This document shows, one piece after another, positions 25,001 to 34,624 of a stretch of 64,000 nt of DNA. How positions within the stretch are numbered: position 1 is the stretch's first letter; each line of letters begins with the position of its first letter. The DNA lies in the NCBI GenBank assembly GCA_029448655.1, contig JACCLO010000010.1, positions 930,001 through 994,000 of the forward strand, written 5' to 3'. The notes beneath the pieces are model-generated. The model had not been told where the DNA came from, did not search any database, and saw only the letters and a program-made list of their open reading frames with translations. A program made the translations under genes and the position numbers. The DNA comes from Wolfiporia cocos (taxonomy: Eukaryota; Basidiomycota; Agaricomycetes; Polyporales; Phaeolaceae).

Positions 25001-26632
25001 CAGCTTTGTGTGAGGGCAGATGGAATGTCACGTCTAGAAAGAGAAAAGAATTAAGCTCACCGGTGGGAATAGTGAAGTCTGCCACGATCATCGGTGATTG
25101 GTTTGCGTTGAATGTTCGGTAAACCTCGTTGAACACTTTTTGCACCTGTGTCATAGGCGGTAATGAGTATCGCATGCAACTGCGTAAAAGTGAATAAAAT
25201 TCTGGGTCGATCAAAGGAGGCGAGTGCAATGAACGGACGGAATGCGAGCGCGATAGGTTATAAGATGAGCACATCGGGTGAAGTAGGAAGAGATGAATAG
25301 CAAAAGATGAAGCGGATGGAATCTAACCTTCGCTGAATTACAAGGGCGCCCGTTCACAAAGAAGAACTGCCTATCCGGGGTCGTTCGTCCACAGCTAACG
25401 GCGAACTTGGATACCAGCCCGCGCACACGCACTTCGTTCGAGGTTGAGTCCACGTTTGTGTCGGGGGTTGAGCTTAGGATTATCATAAGCAGGCGTCGTC
25501 AGTTAGTCAAGCGCTATGACTCCTATCTTGACTGTACATGTCACCTACCCATCATTCTCGCCGTCCGTAAGGACAGAAGCGCGTCTTCGTAATACAGCTT
25601 TCTCCGTCTCCACACGGAAGCACAAGTCAAGCTCAACAAGATGCTCGAGTGCGCGAGGCCCCCAGAGCGCAGAGACAGAGGAGCGTAAGGAGCGTGTGCC
25701 ATCAGTGCGTATATGAATGGTTTTCTTCCTAGAAGGCGTGGCGTACAAGGTGAGTGCAAAACGGAGTAAAATGCGATGGACGGGGGGAAGGGCAAGTAGG
25801 TGGAGCTGAATGGACGACGACGTACCCTCCAGCTTGTTGGTGTGCAACGGTAAAACGCACACCCTTGTTCTCTTGTGTACACGGGACCAGCGCGTACGCT
25901 GAGAGGAGGTTGAGCGCCTTCGCAAATTCACGCTTCGCGTTTCGCTCGAGCTCCTTGCGCCGAACCGGGAGAGGTTTGAACAGGCCCTTCGCCGTCACCG
26001 TGGTCCCACGCTGCAATATCGGTGATTAGCCAATCTCAGCAGCTTGCAAGGTATGGGTGCGTTGGGATACCTGCCTGGCGACCCTGCCGCTACAACTCGT
26101 GACGCGACCCGCGCGGTCGAACTCGACAACGGTACCCATAGGCGCTTCAGGTGCAGTCGCAGTGGTAACCGAAACCTGCTCAGAGAGCGCACAGAGCGAG
26201 GAGAGGGCCTCCCCGCGGAAGCCGAAGGTGCGTACGGTGGTGAGGTCGGTGAAGGACGAAAGCTTGGAGGTGTGGTGCTTCAGAGCTGTTAATCAAGCAC
26301 TACACTTCGTTCAGTGCTCAAGAACTAGCATGACGAGTCAGCCCACCTATGGCGTCGTAATCTTTGGGGTCGATCCCACTCCCATTGTCGACCACCTCAA
26401 TCGTATCCATTCCGCAATCCTTTAGGCGAACCTCTGAACCGTAGTCATTATATGCATTGCCCCGCAAGCTAATCATATATCTACCAATAGAACTAGCACC
26501 CGCATCAAGACTGTTTTCCACAAGTTCCTTTACGGCCGTTTGGAGGTCGATTACGACCTGTCCTGAGGAGATACGATGTACGGACGTCGTATCCAGAGCC
26601 TTGATGGCTGTGGAGTCCAGTTGCGTCGCCAT
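22011..26632 (-). CDS. PMS1: MutL homologue PMS1, mismatch-repair endonuclease subunit
   Basis: Partner of MLH1 in MutLalpha; nicks the daughter strand after mismatch recognition in the nucleus. The ATG at 26632 starts [14 protein letters not shown]. The GHKL ATPase motifs are intact: [18 protein letters not shown] and [12 protein letters not shown]. The transducer domain ends with [18 protein letters not shown] long disordered linker is encoded mainly by one 1.8-kb exon (24413-22632). The C-terminal domain carries the endonuclease motif [12 protein letters not shown], then SVMVG and [11 protein letters not shown], ending WEDFEAQP (stop at 22011-22013). The apparent frame break near 22170-22215 is a GTAAAG...CTCAG intron: [10 protein letters not shown] joins VVRHMG. 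All key residues are present, so the protein should be functional. Length is roughly 1,150-1,200 residues, longer than yeast Pms1 because of the linker. Tandem LINE insertions begin only about 140 bp upstream of the start codon. Confidence 0.92.
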
Positions 26633-26775
26633 TCTGTGCGCATCCAGCAGCCCTCACAAGATTGTTCAACAGTGTAAGCTGATGGTGAGGGAATGATGTG
26701 GACGGGAAATAACGCGGGGTTAGCGCGAGCGCCCAGGGGTGACGCCGCCACGCGGTGGGCACGCGAAATGTCACA

Positions 26776-26790
26776 TCACATGATTTGTGT
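26776..26790 (-). repeat. 15-bp direct repeat, copy 3 (3' end of element B)
   Basis: On the minus strand this reads ACACAAATCATGTGA and lies immediately after the 3' end of element B. It is identical to the copies at 28556-28570 and 34657-34671. Best read as a target-site duplication. Confidence 0.85.
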
Positions 26791-26945
26791 GAGAGAGAGA
26801 GAGACAACCATTTATATCCCGCAGTCAGTATCCTAAGTACATGTGCGGCAGCTAACGAGAGCCCAAGGTCGAAGGTGATAGTTTACGAAAGACACGAGTA
26901 GGGTGGTGTGCGGGGTCGTACGTCGGTTATGTATCGTAGGAGAGG
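26791..26945 (-). other. 3' tail of element B shared with element A
   Basis: This segment and 28571-28705 align by eye with most bases identical, including CCGCAGTCAGTATCCTA, GTACATGTGCGGCAGCTAAC and GAGTAGGGTGGTGTG on the plus strand. In this copy the terminal GA/TC repeat is longer. In LINE biology a conserved 3' end is what the reverse transcriptase recognises, so the shared tail points to one enzyme mobilising both elements. Confidence 0.75.
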
Positions 26946-27104
26946 GCGAGCAGATGGAAGAAGCCCCGAGGTTAGGCGACACCAATCGCTCTAGTGATAC
27001 GTAGAGAGAAAAGAAAAGAAAAGAAAATGGGAGGTGAAAACTAAGAGGAAAAGTACGTAGCAGAAGAACCCGGACTTCTTGCAAGGTGGCATGTGGGAAG
27101 GCGG

Positions 27105-28460
27105 TCAGGTACGAGAACGGATAGTCATGGATACGCGTCCGTGGAAGTGGGAGGTGATGACGCCGTAGTTAAAGTCATGGATGGCGCTCTCGAGCGCTTT
27201 GAGTATATGGCCGTCGTCGGCATCGGTGAACGAGAGGAGAACAGAGGAGTGCGTTTTGTGGTCAGGGATGTTGGGGTTCATCCAACGTATGAAGTGAGGT
27301 GTAAAGGGGTATGGTCGTGGAGCAATGGTGTAGAAGGGAGTTTGACGGAGTGCGTAAAAGAATTCGTCGGCAAGGTCTTGATTGGTGACTTGAGTGCCGT
27401 CAGCGTAGCGACAGGCGATGCCGTTGATTTGGACAGTGTAAGTGTTAGGGATCGGGGTGGGAGGTTTGGTATTACGAATCATGTCGAGGGAAGGTGTAGG
27501 TCCGATGGGGTGGTCGTACATGGGAGGTTCCAGGAGGGCTGTCATAGTTTGATCAACCCAAAGCGGTCTGCATGATTGAGGAGGAGAATCGTCGGTGGTG
27601 TCCGCAGGGGTAGCCACGGAGGGAGGAGTGGTTATGGGTGAAGGGAGTGGGGGTGCGGATGGGATGGGTGATTGAGAGACGGGTGAGCGAATTGGGGGAG
27701 TGAGACGTCGGCCATCAGGGCCAAAATATTGGGGAAACATGGCACGTTCAGCGAGGGTGCCATAATTGATGGCGTAGTCTTCGGCGGATAGTTCCGAAGG
27801 AGTGGGCGTGGGTGAGTTGTGGGTGAGTTGGGGGTGAGCAGTGTCGTCCGAATCCGCTGTATGAGCGGATCGTGTGGGGGAGTGGTTGCGTGTGGGAGGA
27901 GGCGGTGGGGTAGTGGACTGTTTAGGTGATTTGACGGTAACAGTCGGGGTTGAGGTAATCGCTGGTGAGGTTACAGGAGGGGTAGGGTTGGGAGTAGGTG
28001 GTTTGTTGGGTACCCAATGGAGTTTGGGCAGGGGTGTTTTGCGTCGTGGGATTCGGGATGTGGTGACTAAGTGTTTGATGTATGGCGCCTGATGGGTCTG
28101 GATAGTGGTGCGTACAGCAGGCGGTGAGGGTGGAGGTGTGGGAATAGGGTAGGGCATAGGGTTGGGAAAAGTAGGCGCCAGAATGGCGTCTAAGTGGTTG
28201 GCGAGTTGGCGGACTGTGTCTCGCACTGTGAGTAAGGTGAGGGCTTCGGTGTGAGCGATTTCGTCAGCTCCATGTTGGATTGCGGTAAAGAGGTAGGATA
28301 CGTGAGTCTTCCAAAGTGGAAGAGCATAGTTGGAGGAGTTGGTTTCGTGTGCCCGGTGGATACTCTGGGCAGCGTTGAAAAGTAGATCAAATGCAAAGGT
28401 GGCGGATGTGGTTTCGGTTTGGACCCTCTGGGTGTTGGGGACGGTGCGTTGGGTGTTCAT
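27105..28460 (-). CDS. ORF1-like (gag-like) protein of element B, no RT
   Basis: An intact 451-residue frame preceded by a 95-nt leader. Residues ~20-95 form a helical segment (FAFDLLFNAAQSIHRAHE...ADEIAHTEAL...VRQLANHLDAIL). Its spacing and residue pattern match residues ~90-165 of the ORF1 of element A, so the two are probably distant homologues. A long Pro/Thr/Ser-rich disordered middle follows. The last ~110 residues (YTVQINGIACRYADG...LADEFFYAL...VLLSFTDADDGH) have alternating strand and helix character like an RNA-binding fold, but this is inference. Unlike ORF1 of A it has no CCHC zinc knuckles. Probable role: nucleic-acid-binding protein packaging its own RNA. The open frame over 1.35 kb suggests recent selection or recent arrival. 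Confidence 0.65.
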   Translation of the reverse strand: MNTQRTVPNTQRVQTETTSATFAFDLLFNAAQSIHRAHETNSSNYALPLWKTHVSYLFTAIQHGADEIAHTEALTLLTVRDTVRQLANHLDAILAPTFPNPMPYPIPTPPPSPPAVRTTIQTHQAPYIKHLVTTSRIPRRKTPLPKLHWVPNKPPTPNPTPPVTSPAITSTPTVTVKSPKQSTTPPPPPTRNHSPTRSAHTADSDDTAHPQLTHNSPTPTPSELSAEDYAINYGTLAERAMFPQYFGPDGRRLTPPIRSPVSQSPIPSAPPLPSPITTPPSVATPADTTDDSPPQSCRPLWVDQTMTALLEPPMYDHPIGPTPSLDMIRNTKPPTPIPNTYTVQINGIACRYADGTQVTNQDLADEFFYALRQTPFYTIAPRPYPFTPHFIRWMNPNIPDHKTHSSVLLSFTDADDGHILKALESAIHDFNYGVITSHFHGRVSMTIRSRT

Positions 28461-28555
28461 GGTGGGAGAGACGGTGCGTGGGGGTCGGCGTATGGGTGGA
28501 CGGTACGTGAGCGCCTAAGGCGATGGTGGTGGTAAGAGAGAAAGGAGGGTCGTCG

Positions 28556-28570
28556 TCACATGATTTGTGT
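28556..28570 (-). repeat. 15-bp direct repeat, copy 2 (A/B junction)
   Basis: The same 15-mer, ACACAAATCATGTGA on the minus strand, lies exactly between the 3' end of element A and the 5' end of element B. Confidence 0.85.
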
Positions 28571-28705
28571 GAGAGAGACAACCATTATACCCCGCAGTCA
28601 GTATCCTATGTACATGTGCGGCAGCTAACTAGAGCCACAGTGAAAGTAAAGAGTATCGTAGTAATGAGTAGGGTGGTGTGAGCGGTCGTACTTGTGTTAG
28701 GTATC
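28571..28705 (-). other. 3' UTR tail of element A shared with element B
   Basis: Counterpart of 26791-26945. The similarity ends near 28705, about 45 nt before the ORF2 stop codon, so the shared unit is confined to the untranslated tail. It is a candidate recognition structure for target-primed reverse transcription. Confidence 0.7.
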
Positions 28706-28751
28706 GTAACGTAATGTCATGGTCGTTGCCGGTAATGGCGGTGATGTTGGC

Positions 28752-31700
28752 TTACCCTGGGTCGAAAATCCTTCGGGGGCCGTCTTGTTTGATAAATGCG
28801 CAGGAGTGCTTGAGGAACGATATTATTGCCCGCCAGCCTTTGACGGTACCGAGGATGAAGGAGAGTTGGAGCGAAGGTGAAGCTTCTCGAAGGAAAGAAC
28901 GTGCGTGGTGGTGTAAAGGGCAGTGCAGTAAGATGTGACGTCTCGTCTGGATCGTGTTGTTGTCGCAAGGACAAAGTGGTGATTCGTTAGGTACGAAACG
29001 TTGGTAGTATTCGCCGATAAATGCGTGGCCGGTAATGCATTGTAGGAGGCGAGATTGGATATGTCTAGTCTCCGTAAAGTTTCGTAGAACGGGGTGGAGC
29101 GTGTACGTAGGTAGTGCGGTTAACGCATATCTCGAAGAGTTTATGCGATTTTTAGAAACCCACTCCTTTTGCCAGCGTCGTATTGTGCGGTGGCGAGCAT
29201 TGGACCGTAACCAAGTTATGGTGGGTGGTATGTGGTCAGGTAGGAGAACTGCTGCGCGTGCTAGCTGGTCGACGTGCTCGTTGCCCGGAATGCCCTTGTG
29301 ACTGGGGCACCAGTGAATGGTGACGGAGATATCAACGTATGTGCTAAGGAGTTCGTTGGTGGCATCGTGGAAGAGAATGCTGTCGATTTGGCCTGGGTGT
29401 TTCGACGTGTCGTAGACTTTGTCGATGACCGCAGTGTTATCGATGAAGTAGTGAATGTGGGTGGTACGGTAGCCGTGTGCGGGTAGGATGTCAAGGATGC
29501 GATTAGCGGCCATGGCAGCTGCACATAGTTCCGCATCGAAAGATGTGGCTTGTGGGCCTAGTCCTCTCGCCTCGTGGTGAAGGTGTGCGCCTCGATGGGT
29601 AACGAGGAATGCTGCACCGGTATGCGGTTTGCGTCGGTAGCGTGGCGTGCGTGATGATCCATCGGTATATATAGCGAGGTGATCAGGGTTGGTGGCGATG
29701 ACGTCGATCAGGTGTTGGATTCGACGACGGTGGGTGTGGCGTTCGTTCTTTGTGGACTTCTGCGCAATGGTATCAAATTGAAGACGGTTGCCCCATTTTG
29801 GTTGACGATCCCAGGGTGCCTGTATGAAAGGGTCAAGTCGTTCAGTATCAGTAGGGAGTAGGTGGTGGACGTAAGTAAGTGGGTTCGTGTAAGGGTAGGT
29901 TTTGTTGATCGTACGTAAAGTAAGAGGGTATGGTTGTTTGACATTGGAGTAACGACGGTTATGGATAGGGGAGTGAGCAGGGAGGGTACGAGTACGAATG
30001 GCATATTGAGTGACGATTTGATGGAGAGTAAGAGGAAGAGGAATGGGGAGAATGGATGCAAGGTGTTCACGAGAGTCGATAGGCGTGGTACGAAAAGTGC
30101 CTAGGATCATAGTGAGACATTGATTTTGTACACGAATGAATGGTTGAACGAGTGTAAGTTGTCGGTGTCCATTGTAATATAGCGGTGCACCGTAAGTCAT
30201 GATAGGAAGGATTGTCGCAAGGTAGAGGTGGCGGATGGCGTTGACATGAAGTCCCCGGGTGGAGGTGACAAGTTGTCGGAGTGCGTAGGAGGTGGTGAGT
30301 GCGAAACGTGCTCGTGTGGCGATATGGTCACGGAAGGTAAGGTGGGAGTCGATCCAGAAGCCTAGCCAGCGTATGGATTTGGATGGCGTGACAGTTAAGT
30401 CGCTGTGGTCGGGAAGGGATAAGTGAAGGGAAGGTTGGAATGGGGTGTGGTGTCGTCGGCGGGTTGGAAAAAGGTGACAGAGATCGATTTTGTCGGCTCC
30501 GATGAATAGGCCTATGTCGTGTAAAATGGTGCATGCTTTGCGCACATTGGTGGCGATACTTGTGGTGGTCATTTCGAGGTTCGGTCCTGCACAAAGTAGG
30601 GCGAAGTCGTCGACATAGGAGTAAAGGGTACAATCAGTAACATTGGAGGAGTCGAGGGGATGAGGGAAAGCTCGAAGAAGTGGTGATGCGTAGATGGTAG
30701 AAAGGACGGGGGATAGCGGCGATCCTTGGGGGATTCCCACATTGCCGACGGGGAAGGTGCGGCTGGTGGAAGAGTCGATGTGAAAAGCTACGGTACGGTC
30801 AGTGATAAATGATTGTGTCCAACGAATGACGTTGTTGGAAAAACCTAGAAGGTATAGCTGGTATAAAAGTCGATCGTGATTGATGTTGTTGAAGAATCCG
30901 GAAATGTCGAGTGTAACGAAGGTGGCGACGCGGCCCTGTTTCCAAATATTTTTAACGTCAGTAACGAACGTGGTACCTGCATCGATCGTGGACGAGTTAT
31001 TGCGTCCACCAAATTGGTAAGCTGGTATGAGGTCGTAGTGGCCAATGTCGTAGAGAATGCGTCGTGCGAGGATCTTTTCGATGAGCTTAGACAGGTTTTC
31101 AATGAGTGTGATGGGTCGGTACGCTTTAGTGTTAGTATAATCGTTCTTGTTGGGTTTAGGGATTGGGGTGACATATCCTTGTCGGAGACAAGTTGGGAGA
31201 TAACCTAGTTGGAGGGATGTGTTAATAAAATTAACGAGGAGGGGTGCGTTTGACGTGGTAAGTGCCCATTTCAGAGCACGCCAATTGGTGCCAGACAAGC
31301 CTGGGGCTGTAGAGTTAGAGCAGTCCCGAATGGCGTGTAGGATCTCGCCAAGAGTGACTGGTGGAAAGTCACGAGTGGGTAATGGAGGTGGGTCGTGTGG
31401 GAGTTGAATAGGAATTGGTGGGCCGTGTGGTGGAAAGAATGTCTGTGCTAGTGCGTTAGCTTTTTCGTCAATGGTATGAATGAGTGTATCGTGAAAAAGA
31501 AGTGGAGGAAAGTGCAATCTGCGTCGTTGATAAGGCCATTTTGCAATGGACCAGAGATCGGAGTGTTGTTGTCGGTCGATGATGTCGTGTGCCCAGTTGC
31601 GTTTTGCTTTGCGGGCTACGTAGCGTAGTTGTCGACGTAGTCGTTGTTGGTCTTGGCGGTTGGTAGTGTTTGCGATTAGGTTGGCTAACTGGTCGCATTC

Positions 31701-32687
31701 GTGATTCCACCAATATGCCTTAGTGCGTGTGGTGGTTCGTCGGGGGCGCATGGTGTCGGCAGTAGCAGTGCGACAGGCAAGAAGAAAGTGTTGGGCTGCC
31801 TCGTCGAGTTGGTGTGTAGTCGTGTAGGTGAGAGGGAAGGAGTGAAAGGAAAGAGCGTGGTTGAAAGCGTCTTTCCAGTTGCGGTAGTGTGCTGGGTCGA
31901 TGCGATAAGACTTGGGTGGGTTAGGTGTAGGGGTGTAATCGAACAGAGTAAGGTGGCAAATGGACGCGAGATGATCAGAATGCCAGAGAGGGTTATCGGA
32001 AATTTCAAAGTGATGGAATATCATGGAGGGCATGGAGCGTATAAAGGTGAGGTCGAGGATGGAAGGTTGTTGATTAGCATGCCCATGACGGGTGGGTGTA
32101 GTGTTGTCATTTAAGAGGACGAGGTGTGCGTGTTGCGTCCAAGCGAGGAGGGAGTCACCATGGGCGAAGTGGAAATGAGGGAGTGTGTTAGCGAGTGCCC
32201 ATGTCGGGTGATGGAGGTTGAAGTCGCCGGAAAGAAGTAGAAAATTGTCCGGTGGAGGGTTGGTGTCGAGAAGATCTAGTAAAGGTTGATGGAGAAGGGA
32301 AGGTTGGTTGTAAAAATTACAAATGGTGAACGTATGAGAGGGTGATGTGAACGATAGTGGGAGACCATGTGGGTGGGGTGGGACGAAGGGGTGGTAGGTA
32401 ATGTGGAAGTGTTGTGTAAGTCTGGGTCGAACGTAGATGGCTACGTATGGTCTGATGTGGGTTGGTAGGGTGGGGAGGAAAAGAGTCCATGCGATATTAG
32501 TGTTAGTGTGTGAACGAGGGAGTGGTGCGATGCCTAGTGTGGCTTTCGACATCCAAGAATGATCGTACCAGATTTCCTGTAAAAGAACGATGTCGTAATC
32601 TGTGGCTGTATTGAGGACAAGGTGAGTAAGTATGTTAGATCCCGCAACGTTGAGAGAAAGAATACGAATTTGATCACAGATTTTCAT
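28752..32687 (-). CDS. LINE ORF2: endonuclease-reverse transcriptase-RNase H
   Basis: 1,311 residues. The N-terminal APE-type endonuclease shows ILSLNVAG, LLQEIW, SGDFNLHHPTW (~residue 154) and a terminal SDHLASI. The central reverse transcriptase shows KAYRPITLIENLSKLIEK, FVTLDISGFFNNINHDRLL, GIPQGSPLSPVLS and the catalytic YVDDF (~residue 690). RNase H follows (~1000-1140): IYTDGSS, DAELCAA, IDNTAVID, HKGIPGNEHVD, with its D-E-D-D residues intact. The C-terminus (~1230-1270) has a C-x-C...H...C zinc-binding pattern (CPCDN...HILLHC) typical of LINE RTs. The protein nicks target DNA and primes cDNA synthesis from the nick. The start codon overlaps the ORF1 stop as ATGA, suggesting termination-reinitiation. 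No stop or frameshift seen. Confidence 0.95.
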   Translation of the reverse strand: MKICDQIRILSLNVAGSNILTHLVLNTATDYDIVLLQEIWYDHSWMSKATLGIAPLPRSHTNTNIAWTLFLPTLPTHIRPYVAIYVRPRLTQHFHITYHPFVPPHPHGLPLSFTSPSHTFTICNFYNQPSLLHQPLLDLLDTNPPPDNFLLLSGDFNLHHPTWALANTLPHFHFAHGDSLLAWTQHAHLVLLNDNTTPTRHGHANQQPSILDLTFIRSMPSMIFHHFEISDNPLWHSDHLASICHLTLFDYTPTPNPPKSYRIDPAHYRNWKDAFNHALSFHSFPLTYTTTHQLDEAAQHFLLACRTATADTMRPRRTTTRTKAYWWNHECDQLANLIANTTNRQDQQRLRRQLRYVARKAKRNWAHDIIDRQQHSDLWSIAKWPYQRRRLHFPPLLFHDTLIHTIDEKANALAQTFFPPHGPPIPIQLPHDPPPLPTRDFPPVTLGEILHAIRDCSNSTAPGLSGTNWRALKWALTTSNAPLLVNFINTSLQLGYLPTCLRQGYVTPIPKPNKNDYTNTKAYRPITLIENLSKLIEKILARRILYDIGHYDLIPAYQFGGRNNSSTIDAGTTFVTDVKNIWKQGRVATFVTLDISGFFNNINHDRLLYQLYLLGFSNNVIRWTQSFITDRTVAFHIDSSTSRTFPVGNVGIPQGSPLSPVLSTIYASPLLRAFPHPLDSSNVTDCTLYSYVDDFALLCAGPNLEMTTTSIATNVRKACTILHDIGLFIGADKIDLCHLFPTRRRHHTPFQPSLHLSLPDHSDLTVTPSKSIRWLGFWIDSHLTFRDHIATRARFALTTSYALRQLVTSTRGLHVNAIRHLYLATILPIMTYGAPLYYNGHRQLTLVQPFIRVQNQCLTMILGTFRTTPIDSREHLASILPIPLPLTLHQIVTQYAIRTRTLPAHSPIHNRRYSNVKQPYPLTLRTINKTYPYTNPLTYVHHLLPTDTERLDPFIQAPWDRQPKWGNRLQFDTIAQKSTKNERHTHRRRIQHLIDVIATNPDHLAIYTDGSSRTPRYRRKPHTGAAFLVTHRGAHLHHEARGLGPQATSFDAELCAAAMAANRILDILPAHGYRTTHIHYFIDNTAVIDKVYDTSKHPGQIDSILFHDATNELLSTYVDISVTIHWCPSHKGIPGNEHVDQLARAAVLLPDHIPPTITWLRSNARHRTIRRWQKEWVSKNRINSSRYALTALPTYTLHPVLRNFTETRHIQSRLLQCITGHAFIGEYYQRFVPNESPLCPCDNNTIQTRRHILLHCPLHHHARSFLREASPSLQLSFILGTVKGWRAIISFLKHSCAFIKQDGPRRIFDPG

Positions 32688-34624
32688 ACTGCATGGAAGG
32701 GGAGGGGGTCGTCTTCGGTGTAGGATGGGATGTATACGGGGTCAAGGGGTAGGCGGAATCGTTCTCGGTGTGGGCAGTGGACATCGTCGGCAAAGTGTGG
32801 GCCGCCACATTCTGCACAACGTTTGTAGTCGCAGCCGGGTTCGGCGGATCCTGTGGATTGGCAATGGTAGCAGTTACGTCTGTGGGTGATTTCGGCATGG
32901 TCGTCTCCGCATTGTCGGCACGTTTGAGGTGCGCGGCATGGGCTCTTGGGGGTGCTGACGTGGCCGAGTTTCCAGCAACGTCGGCATTGGACGAGGCGGG
33001 GTTTGTCACAGTAGTCGACTGCTGTGACTCGTCGTCCAAACATACCTAGGGTGGATGACTTCACTGCAGTTGCCAGTTTACCTGTTGGATCTTCGAAGCT
33101 AATGACGACATTAGCATAGAGTAGGTCTACCATATTTTCTTCACGGCGCAACCAGCGTATGTCGTGAGTGAGGGAGACTGTGGAGAGGATGCGGTTGTGG
33201 CGTAAGGTGTTTTCAAGTGCTTCGGCATTGTATCGTGGTGCGGTGGGGTAAGGTCGACAAGGGACGCCTTGTAGAACGAGTCGTGCCCAAGGAATGTTTT
33301 GCGAAATGATGACATGGTCGGGTAGGGAGAATTCCTGTCTGATACGAGGTACGACGTTAGTGCGGATATAATCGTGAGTGACATTATTGTCGAAGTAGAG
33401 AAGAATGTTGTTGTTGAGGGTCCACTTGATGTATGCGACTGTTGCATCACGAGATTGGATCGCTTTGTGGAGACCGGCATTGATGCGTTGGCAAATGGAA
33501 TCATCACTGGCTTTCTTGTTGATGTTTCCCGGAATGCGGTTGCCGAATCTAATTACCCATTCGAGCTTGTCTTGGGTGGAGCGTGTAGGGATGTCTGCGG
33601 TGGGTCGGTTGGGGTGAGCTGGTGGTGGTTGGTTGGGTCGACGTGGTCCTTGGTTGGACGCGGTTGCCTGTGCATAGGACTGCGGTTTCTTGCGTTTAGT
33701 GACTGTGGTGAACGAGGGAGGGGTAGGTTGTGGTAGCGATTGGAAGTGATCGTCGTCAAGGTATAAGTCGTAGTCGTCAGTGGTCGCTGTGGGTTGAGGG
33801 GGTGGGTTGGTAGTGCGGACGTGAGATTCCTGAGTGCGAGGCTGCTTGGGCGGTGCGGTCGGTGGATTAGTGGGCGGTTGTTTGCGGATGTGTGGGTTGG
33901 GCGGTGTGGGCGGCTGTACGGGCGTAGGGTTGTTGACACGTTGTTCCAGCCTGTCTAGGCGCTTAAGAATAAGTTGCAAGGTGGTGGTAAGAACGTCAGG
34001 TTCTGCAACAGCTGGGGGTTGGGTGAGTGGAGTGGGAACAAGTGGTACGATGGTAGGAGGTGGAATGGATTCAATGGGAATGGGAGAGGGTTGACGTTCA
34101 GGTGTGGGAGGTTGAGAAATGTGCGGGAGCGATTCAGAGTCGTCCATGTCCGAAAAGGTATCGTCCCGTTTGTGGATGAGGTTGTCGATGTAGTGGTGAA
34201 GATGCATAAGTTCGTCGCGGAGACGAGTCATAAATACGTGGTCACGGAGGCCGCGAGCGGCGAATTCGGTGGCTCCGGTGCCGATGGATTCGAGCATACG
34301 GTGGGTGGCAGTGGAGTAGGTGAGAAGAGGGTGGGTGAGATCGGTATCGTGATGGAGGTCATATACATGTTGAGCATCGCGAGCGAGAATACCAAGAGCT
34401 ATTACCGCGGAAGCAGAGGTCAAGGATCCTTCATAGTCGTTGTCATAAATATCGAGAAGAGGATAATTGGGCATATAGGAGAGAGGTGATGAGTCGCGAG
34501 AAGGGGGTATGGGTTTTGGAGCCTCTAAAGAAACGTCGGGAGGGTTGGGGGAGGGAGGAACCGATGGTGGCGAAGGCTCTGGGAGAGGGGGAGAGTCTTC
34601 GTGGTTGGGCGCTTGTTCAGACAT
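32684..34624 (-). CDS. LINE ORF1: gag-like nucleic-acid-binding protein
   Basis: 646 residues from the ATG at 34624 (MSEQAPNHED). In-frame sequence continues upstream to 34660 but has no ATG. Order of regions: acidic/Pro-rich head, a helical segment (LGILARDAQHVYDLHH...FMTRLRDELMHLHHYIDNL, ~80-165), a long Pro/Thr-rich disordered stretch, an RNA-binding-like domain (~370-520, WVIRFGNRIPGNINKKAS...), and three CCHC zinc knuckles near the C-terminus (starting CRRCWKLGHV, CRQCGDDHAE and CAECGGPHFA). It likely coats element RNA in the RNP. The stop TGA overlaps the ORF2 ATG in ATGA (32687-32684). Confidence 0.9.
   Translation of the reverse strand: MSEQAPNHEDSPPLPEPSPPSVPPSPNPPDVSLEAPKPIPPSRDSSPLSYMPNYPLLDIYDNDYEGSLTSASAVIALGILARDAQHVYDLHHDTDLTHPLLTYSTATHRMLESIGTGATEFAARGLRDHVFMTRLRDELMHLHHYIDNLIHKRDDTFSDMDDSESLPHISQPPTPERQPSPIPIESIPPPTIVPLVPTPLTQPPAVAEPDVLTTTLQLILKRLDRLEQRVNNPTPVQPPTPPNPHIRKQPPTNPPTAPPKQPRTQESHVRTTNPPPQPTATTDDYDLYLDDDHFQSLPQPTPPSFTTVTKRKKPQSYAQATASNQGPRRPNQPPPAHPNRPTADIPTRSTQDKLEWVIRFGNRIPGNINKKASDDSICQRINAGLHKAIQSRDATVAYIKWTLNNNILLYFDNNVTHDYIRTNVVPRIRQEFSLPDHVIISQNIPWARLVLQGVPCRPYPTAPRYNAEALENTLRHNRILSTVSLTHDIRWLRREENMVDLLYANVVISFEDPTGKLATAVKSSTLGMFGRRVTAVDYCDKPRLVQCRRCWKLGHVSTPKSPCRAPQTCRQCGDDHAEITHRRNCYHCQSTGSAEPGCDYKRCAECGGPHFADDVHCPHRERFRLPLDPVYIPSYTEDDPLPFHAV

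Larger units (their letters stand above)
26791..28555 (-). mobile_element. Element B: non-autonomous LINE encoding only an ORF1-like protein
   Basis: A 1,765-bp unit between two perfect copies of a 15-bp repeat. It begins (minus strand) CGACGAC with a short pyrimidine/ACCACCATC leader resembling the first ~30 nt of element A. It carries one 451-codon frame, and its last ~150 nt match the 3' end of element A, including a TGTCTCTC microsatellite at the terminus. There is no endonuclease, reverse transcriptase or RNase H. Because both termini match element A, this is a complete compact element rather than a 5'-truncated copy. It presumably depends on the ORF2 enzyme of an A-type element, as HAL1 depends on L1 in mammals. 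Same orientation as PMS1, whose start codon lies about 150 bp beyond its 3' end. Confidence 0.75.

Noticed and set aside
26791..28555. Element B as a 5'-truncated copy of element A
   Set aside because: Its 5' end resembles that of A, its ORF is intact and only distantly related to ORF1, and no ORF2 sequence is present.
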